DNA from: Ovis canadensis
Lineage: Eukaryota; Chordata; Mammalia; Artiodactyla; Bovidae
Length of the DNA: 64,000 nt
Assembly (NCBI RefSeq): GCF_042477335.2
Contig: NC_091247.1
Span: 13,245,001-13,309,000, forward strand
Direction of reading: 5' to 3'
Part shown: piece by piece, positions 58,448 to 64,000 of the stretch
Layout of the letters: each line of letters begins with the position of its first letter
Numbering within the stretch: the stretch's first letter is position 1
Translations under genes and position numbers: made by a program
The notes under the pieces: model-generated
What the model saw: the letters and a program-made list of their open reading frames with translations, nothing else
The model's database searches: none
Told to the model about the DNA's origin: nothing

Positions 58448-59742
58448 GCTTCTCTTCTGTCTTCTGCGGATGAAGGAGAGTGGGAAAATGTCAGAAGCTT
58501 TGACTACACTAGGGTCTCTAATTTACTCTCAGAGAAAAAGAATTTTCTCCTAAATTCCTTTTATCACCTAATGTTGCCAGAGCAAGCAACACATCCTCAG
58601 TGCTCAATATGATTCTTTTTGGTGAAAACCAGAGCAAATTCATTCTTAAGTTTTCTTTTTAATTAACCGTGTTTCTGGCATTAAGCTTTTGACTGGAGAT
58701 ACAGGAATAAACAGGTCATGCAGGACCTCTTCTCTCTGGATACTAATCCTCTAGGGAACACCTGCCAAAGGACTGGTTAACATTATGGACCTGAAGCCAA
58801 ATTCCTTGTGTTGCAATCCTGGCCCCACCTCTTTTTAGCTATATGACTTGGGATACTAAATCTCTCTTGGCTTCATATGTGCCTCTATAATGCAAAGATA
58901 CCAATATCATACATTCGTAAAGTTAATAAGAGCATTCTAATTCAAGGCATATTAATATCTAAGAACAGCGTCCTACATAAAATACATACAAAATTTTCTC
59001 AATTATTTTTTATGACAGGACAAGTACCCAAAAAACTCAGTATCAAATTCAAGGATTTAATAAAACAGTATTATGAGATGGTCAGCACAAAGGTCCAAAA
59101 ACTGGCCTAAAATTTGCATCTATCTGAGCGTTGACACTAAGGTGAACTGAGTTCAGATATCACTGGTGTCAATTCCCTGGTAAAACTTGTCTTAATGCAT
59201 GTTTATCTTCTGGCTAAGAAACAAACCTTCTTTCTGTACATGTATTTCCATCCATTTCTGGTTTTTCATGTTGGCTCAGGTCTGGATGTTCATATGTAGG
59301 AAGACACCTGAGATCTGAGATCTGGGGTCTGAGAGCTGAGAGATACTGAAGGAGTGAAGGGTCTATTAGAATTCAGTTACCTGACTGACTGTTCACTATT
59401 TCCCGATATTGATCTTCACGCTGGGTAGTTACTGACATTTAATGAACACTATGTCAGACTAATACATTTTTGGAAAATAGCCTCATTAAATTTTGTCAAC
59501 AGTCCTAAGAAGTAGGTGTTATTAAACTTCATTTTGAACATACTGAGAAGCAGTAGGAAGCTAGCATGATCATATAGTAACTTCTATAGTCACAATTCTC
59601 TCGTGTTTTTTAAAATTTATTGGAATCTCTGCTCTTGTGACTCTACTATTTCTCTTTCTCTCTGGTTAGAATAGGGAGGATCTTAAAAAATGTTATTTCA
59701 AGATTTTAAGGATTCTCTCTGCTTAGATAACTGTCAACAGTC
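58448..59742. other. 5' flank of the pseudogene, with MIR pieces
   Basis: About 58780-58900 is a sense MIR (TTGCAATCCTGGCCCCACCT). About 59440-59570 is a reverse MIR-like piece, as at the matching place in copy A. No gene. Confidence 0.55.
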
Positions 59743-59955
59743 ATATTCCTGCAGCCCTGGCTCAGACGGTTAAAGCATCTGTCTACAATGTGGGAGACCT
59801 GGGTTTGAGCCCTGGGTTGGGAAGATCCCCTGGGGAAGGAAATGGCAATCCACTCCAGTACTGTTGCCTGGAAAATCCCATGGACAGAGGAGCCTGGTAC
59901 ACCACAGTCTATGGGGTCGCAAGGAGTCGGACATGACTGAGTGACTTCACTTAGT
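59743..59955 (+). repeat. Bov-tA SINE, sense
   Basis: CCCTGGCTCAGACGGTTAAA to GACTGAGTGACTTCACTT, well preserved. Absent from copy A. Confidence 0.92.
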
Positions 59956-61215
59956 TTGTAAATGGCTTTTATTTGCCTTCAATTTTGTTCAGTCCATCAA
60001 TGTTTATTTGTATCTGGAAAATAGAGAAGACAGTAATTTTTTCCATCATTTTACTAACAGGGGTAGTGAAATAAATTAAATAACCTCACATAGATACTGT
60101 ATAGTGGAGCTTGGTCTCAAAGGTTGATTTTCTGATAATCTTTCCACTAGAGTGAGAACCCACTCATTTATTTTTATGGGTGGTAGAGAGGCAACATTTA
60201 AATGTGAAATGTGAAAAGTTAAAGTAAAAAGGTAAAATATGCTTGGGAGAGAAAGATAAACATTAACATTGTATAAGAATCTCTCACTAGATGCCTGCTC
60301 CAGACCAGGAAGTTACTTGAGGTCATTAATTGACTCAGTTCATAGGACAGAAGGGTCCAGGCTCTGAACCATTCTGCCAAGGACTGCCTTCTCCCTGAAA
60401 GTTGCTAGGTCAGACTTAACCCAGGATCACAAAGATCTCTTGGAAGACAACCAGAACACATAATGAAAACAAGGAGCTGGGAACAAGACAGAAGTGGTGC
60501 TATGATTCCATCAACACCATGTGGAAAGAGGTGGCCAGGGAATTGCTCAGTAATAAAGAGAGAAGTGGCAATCTGGGGGAGTGCGGTCTGGAGAGGATTG
60601 GGAGAGAACCTATGGATGGGTCTAATTTTCCTGTCTTCATACCAAATTTTTTCTCCTGAGAAGTAGAGAAATGGAGGGTCAGGTGTCTCAGCCTCCATGA
60701 GTCTACAATTTACTATTGAAAAAGTGCTTGCAATATGTCTAGAATGTCTGGAGCATCTTACACACAAGATCTTTCAGCAATCATCAGGATTCCATTGACA
60801 GTAGAGGATGCTGAGCATCACCAAGGCCAAATCCAAAGCTCTTAAGTGGGGAAAAGACAAAGATTTGAGTGTATACATATGTGACACCAGAAATTAACAT
60901 TGTGTTTCTAAAATGTATTACCAAAATTGAAAAAGTGTGTCAAAAGTATTGGGTTTCCAGTACTGTTGGAATATTTACATCACTGACAAATGGATGCCAG
61001 AAGTGCCTCAAAGGGGCTTCCTTTGGAGCTGCCTGTGTGCATTCTGGTCTCATCCAAATGGAAGGCTAAAATATGAGACCATTATGCACACACACACACA
61101 CACCTGTATCTTCTGTGTGAAGTAAGTCAAGATATGGGGTGGGTTTTTTTGCACAAAGGTACTTACACAGTATCACAGACAAACACCTCCCAAATGGATT
61201 TTTATTTTTCTCTAA
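59956..61215. other. Intergenic DNA, nothing recognised
   Basis: About 1.25 kb, no gene and no named repeat. A (CA)n of about nine units lies at 61086-61103. Confidence 0.45.
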
Positions 61216-61460
61216 CTTGGGCTTCTCAGGTACCACAATGGTAAAGTATCTGCCTGCCAATTCAGGAGACACAAGAGACCCAGGAGACCCGGGTTCAATC
61301 CCTGGGTTGGGAAAATCCCCTGAAGTAGGAAATAGCAACCCACTACAGTATTCTTGCCTGGAACATTCCATGGACAGAAGAGCCTGGTGGGCTATTGTTC
61401 ATTGGGTCACAAAACAGTCAAAAATGACTTTGCACACACATACACACACACATGCTCAAA
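61216..61460 (+). repeat. Bov-tA SINE, sense, with CA-rich tail
   Basis: GGGCTTCTCAGGTACCACAA to AGTCAAAAATGACTTTGCAC, followed by a (CA)n-like tail to about 61452. Confidence 0.9.
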
Positions 61461-61849
61461 CTATTAGTAGATGAATACAGTCAGGATGTGAGTCAGCTTC
61501 AAATCTATGCAAAACTCACAAAAAAATGCACATGTGCAGTACAGCTACACACAGAGAACTCTCAAGCATCCTATACCACAGACATTGTAGACCAAGAAGT
61601 CATACATATTCAAATCATGAATTATGCATAAGGCCTTACATTCAGCACACAAGCAACGAATGGAAGTAAAAGGAGCACACACTGATAGGAAATCTCCAGC
61701 TTCTCTGGAATTCCAATTACACATACACACATAGTCATACAACACAACACACACACACAGATACATGCAATTTCTCTCATGGTCACACATGCACACATTT
61801 ACACACAGACACGCATGAACAATTTGGAGATTTCTGACCTTCTTCTGAG
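61461..61849. other. CA-rich flank, matching copy A
   Basis: Rich in ACACACA phrases, as at 49590-50210 in copy A. No gene. Confidence 0.5.
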
Positions 61850-62260
61850 CTATAACAGTGCTATAAGTTCAGATACCTTCTGCTGCTTCTTTCTGTCACG
61901 TGACTCTTCACTTTCTGCTCAAAAGACCCAGTATCCAAAGAAAAAGAGCAAACCTTGGTGGCTCAAGGACCTTTATAGACTCTCATGTCTATTCAGCAAC
62001 CTCAAAACAACAGGCAAGAAGGTCTTCTTTGACTCATCAGAAAGAAACCCAGAGGGAAACAGCCACCAACCCCTGACTAGAGAAGCAGTCAACTGGGGCT
62101 AATTGCCCAGCTTCCTCCTGGCCCCTTGATGGGGAGTATGTTTAGGGTCCAGAGAGGCTGAGCTATACCTGGGGCCACAGGAGATATTGTCCCTAAAGTC
62201 AGTGGTACCCTGGGCTTCTGGTCAAACCTCTGGGTGGGAAGTGGAAGTCCGCTTATTGCC
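61850..62260 (-). promoter_or_regulatory. Promoter-like block upstream of the OR1J pseudogene
   Basis: Counterpart of 50230-50660. The homeodomain core TAATTG is kept (62100-62105) within GGGGCTAATTGCCC, but the EBF palindrome seen in copy A is not: the aligned stretch reads GTCCCTAAAG. Loss of this site next to a dead gene would fit relaxed selection; this is inference. Confidence 0.4.
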
Positions 62261-62390
62261 CACAGCTTCTGCTCCATGAGTTCAGATTCTCTGTATGGCA
62301 GTGTATGGTACAGACAGTGTAAGGAACTCAGCAAGCTTCTGCAGGCTCCACAACACATACACAGGCTTCCATTAAAACACAAAGCCCCTT

Positions 62391-63795
62391 AAAATGTACA
62401 GGGCTATTTGATAGCATTCATTCTAACTGGTGTGAGATAGTACCTCATTGTGGTTTTAATTTGCATTTCTCTGATAATGAATGATGTTGAGCATAAATGC
62501 TGGAAAGAATGCGGAGAAAAAGGAACTCTTTTACATTGCTGGTGGGAATGCAAACTAGTACAGCCACTATGGATAACAGCATGGAGATTCCTTAAAAAAC
62601 TGGAAATAGAACTGCCTTATGACCCAGCAATCCCACTGCTGGGCATACACACCGAGGAAACCAGAATTGAAAGAGACACATGTACCTCAATGTTCATCAC
62701 AGCACTGTTTACAATAGCTAGGACATGGAAGCAACCTAGATGTCCATTGGCAGATGAATGATTAAGAAAGCTGTAATACAAATACACAGTGGAATATTGC
62801 TCAGCTATTAATAAGAATGCATTTGAATCAGTTCTAATGAGGTGGATGGAACTAGAGCCTATTATAAAGAGTGAAGTAAGTCAGAAAGAAAAACACCAGT
62901 ATAGTATATTAATGCATATATGGAATTTAGAAAGATGGTAACAATGACCCTATATGAGAGACAGCAAAAGAGACACAGATGTAAAGAACAGACTTTTGGA
63001 CTCTGTGGGAGAAGGCGAGGGTGGGATGATTTGAGAGAATAACATTGAAACATGTATATTACTGAAAGGCTGTTGCTGAACCACGAAAAGACACCAGGAT
63101 TCTTGGCCTCCAGAGGAGAAGAATTCAATCCAGGGCCAGAGACAAGGCTTGATTGCTCAGAGCTTTTGTGTAATAAAATTTTATTCAAGTATAAAGGAGA
63201 TAGAGAAAGCTTCTGACATACGCATCAGAAGGGGGCAGGAAGAGTACCTCCTTGCTAGTGTTAGCAATGGAGTTATATACTCTCCAATTAGCTATTACAG
63301 TGAATCAAAAGAATGTCTGGAGGTTGTAAAGACCTCACTAGACCTACTCCCATAATTTACATTTTAAGATAACAGGATCAGCCAGAAGGTTTTTTCTAGA
63401 GACTGTTCTCAAGCAGGATACATTATTGTTATATAATCCTAAGGAATGTAGAGGGGAAAAAATTTGTCTTTTCTTCCTCCTTGAGAATTCCAGACCCCTC
63501 TCTCCTTGGGGATCCCTGGACTTCTTATCGATCTGCCTAGGAAATGACTCTCATTACCATATGTGAAATAGATTGCCAGTCCAGGTTCAATGCATGAGAC
63601 AGTACGCTCAGGGCCTGTGCACTGGGATGACCCTGAGGGATGGGATGGGGAGGGAGGTGGGAGCAGGGTTCAGGATGGGGAACACATGCGCACCCGTGGC
63701 TGATTCATGTCAATGTATGGCAAAAACCGCTATAATATTATAAAGTAATTAGCCTCCAATTAAAATTAGTGAATTAATTTAAAAATGTACAGGGC
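62391..63795 (+). repeat. 5'-inverted ruminant L1 with perfect 15-bp TSD
   Basis: AAAATGTACAGGGCT at 62391-62405 and 63781-63795 bounds the element. 62406-62495 is antisense ORF2 (CTAACTGGTGTGAGATAGTA); 62496-63062 is sense ORF2 C terminus and 3' UTR, resuming at 63554 and ending in an A-rich tail. A solo LTR interrupts it. Confidence 0.93.
63063..63553 (+). mobile_element. Solo LTR of an endogenous retrovirus, nested in the L1
   Basis: A 491-bp sequence starting TG and ending CA, flanked by TTAC at 63059-63062 and 63554-63557, exactly splitting the L1 3' UTR. It holds an AATAAA signal at 63172-63177, which sets the orientation as plus. A 4-bp target duplication suits a gammaretrovirus-like (class I) family. 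No internal region is present, so it is a lone LTR fossil. It is younger than the L1 it sits in. Family name not fixed. Confidence 0.8.
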
Positions 63796-63821
63796 TCTGT
63801 ACATATTTCAATTGAAGTAGA

Positions 63822-64000
63822 ATGTGGCTCAGCTGGTAAAGAATTAACCTGCAATGTGGGAGAGTGGGGCTCGATACCTGTGTTGGAAAGATCCCCTGGA
63901 GAAGGGAGAGGCTACAATCCCACATTCTGGCCTGGAGAATTTCAAGGACTGTATGGTCCATGAGGTTGCAAAGAGTCAGACACAACTGAGCAACTTTCAC
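63822..64000 (+). repeat. Bov-tA SINE, cut by the window edge
   Basis: Head GTGGCTCAGCTGGTAAAGAA to GAGCAACTTTCAC at the last base; the tail lies beyond the window. Confidence 0.92.

Larger units (their letters stand above)
52205..62260. other. Segmental duplication, copy B, enlarged by insertions
   Basis: Direct repeat of copy A (45060-50660). It is about 10 kb against 5.6 kb because it has gained a BovB fragment (52514-52975), a 3.4 kb L1 with a BOV-A2 inside (53592-57005), and SINEs at 59.7 and 61.2 kb. None of these is at the matching place in copy A. The OR gene in this copy is dead. Confidence 0.8.

Noticed and set aside
61545-61796. Cys- and Tyr-rich 83-residue frame on the minus strand
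   Set aside because: Composition comes from the CA-rich flank; no homologous frame is kept in copy A.

Overview
This window is mammalian nuclear DNA from a ruminant, most likely a bovid such as cattle, sheep or goat. The repeats show this: many copies of the BovB (RTE) LINE, BOV-A2 and Bov-tA SINEs, older tRNA-derived CHR-type SINEs, and ruminant-type L1 elements. The only host protein genes I can support are single-exon olfactory receptor (OR) genes of family 1, subfamilies OR1N and OR1J. I recognise this as the region equivalent to the human OR1J/OR1N cluster on chromosome 9q33; that placement comes from protein similarity recalled from memory, not from a search.

Layout: an OR1N2-like gene (62-1015, +); an OR1J2-like gene (6382-7323, -); an OR1J1-like gene (20432-21373, +); an OR1J gene without a clear human counterpart (30363-31298, -); an OR1J4-like gene (47043-47984, -); and an OR1J pseudogene (57529-58447, -). 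The five intact genes code for 311-317 residues with the full set of OR motifs. The pseudogene has a premature stop, a frameshift and an in-frame loss of the DRY motif. Each intact gene would encode a seven-helix odorant receptor acting through Golf and adenylyl cyclase in the cilia of olfactory neurons.

The right third contains a tandem segmental duplication. About 45.06-50.66 kb (copy A, with the intact OR1J4-like gene) and about 52.2-62.3 kb (copy B, with the pseudogene) match in the gene, its 3' flank and a block 2.4-3.9 kb upstream. Copy B is longer mainly because a 3.4 kb L1 and a BovB fragment landed in it after duplication; copy A has its own SINE/L1 nest.

A block 2.4-3.9 kb upstream of the OR1J4-like gene, the pseudogene and the OR1J2-like gene holds a homeodomain core (TAATTG). 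In two of the three it also holds an Olf-1/EBF palindrome (TCCCNNGGGA). These are the two site types known from OR promoters, so I mark the blocks as candidate promoters.

The rest is a dense layering of retroposons: ten BovB pieces, at least five 5'-inverted (twin-primed) L1s, many SINEs with visible target-site duplications, one solo LTR nested in an L1, and a few microsatellites. I found no CRISPR array, tRNA or rRNA gene, and no new multi-gene system. The points most worth following up are the upstream modules, the duplication with its internal insertion clock, and the receptor with a missing canonical cysteine.
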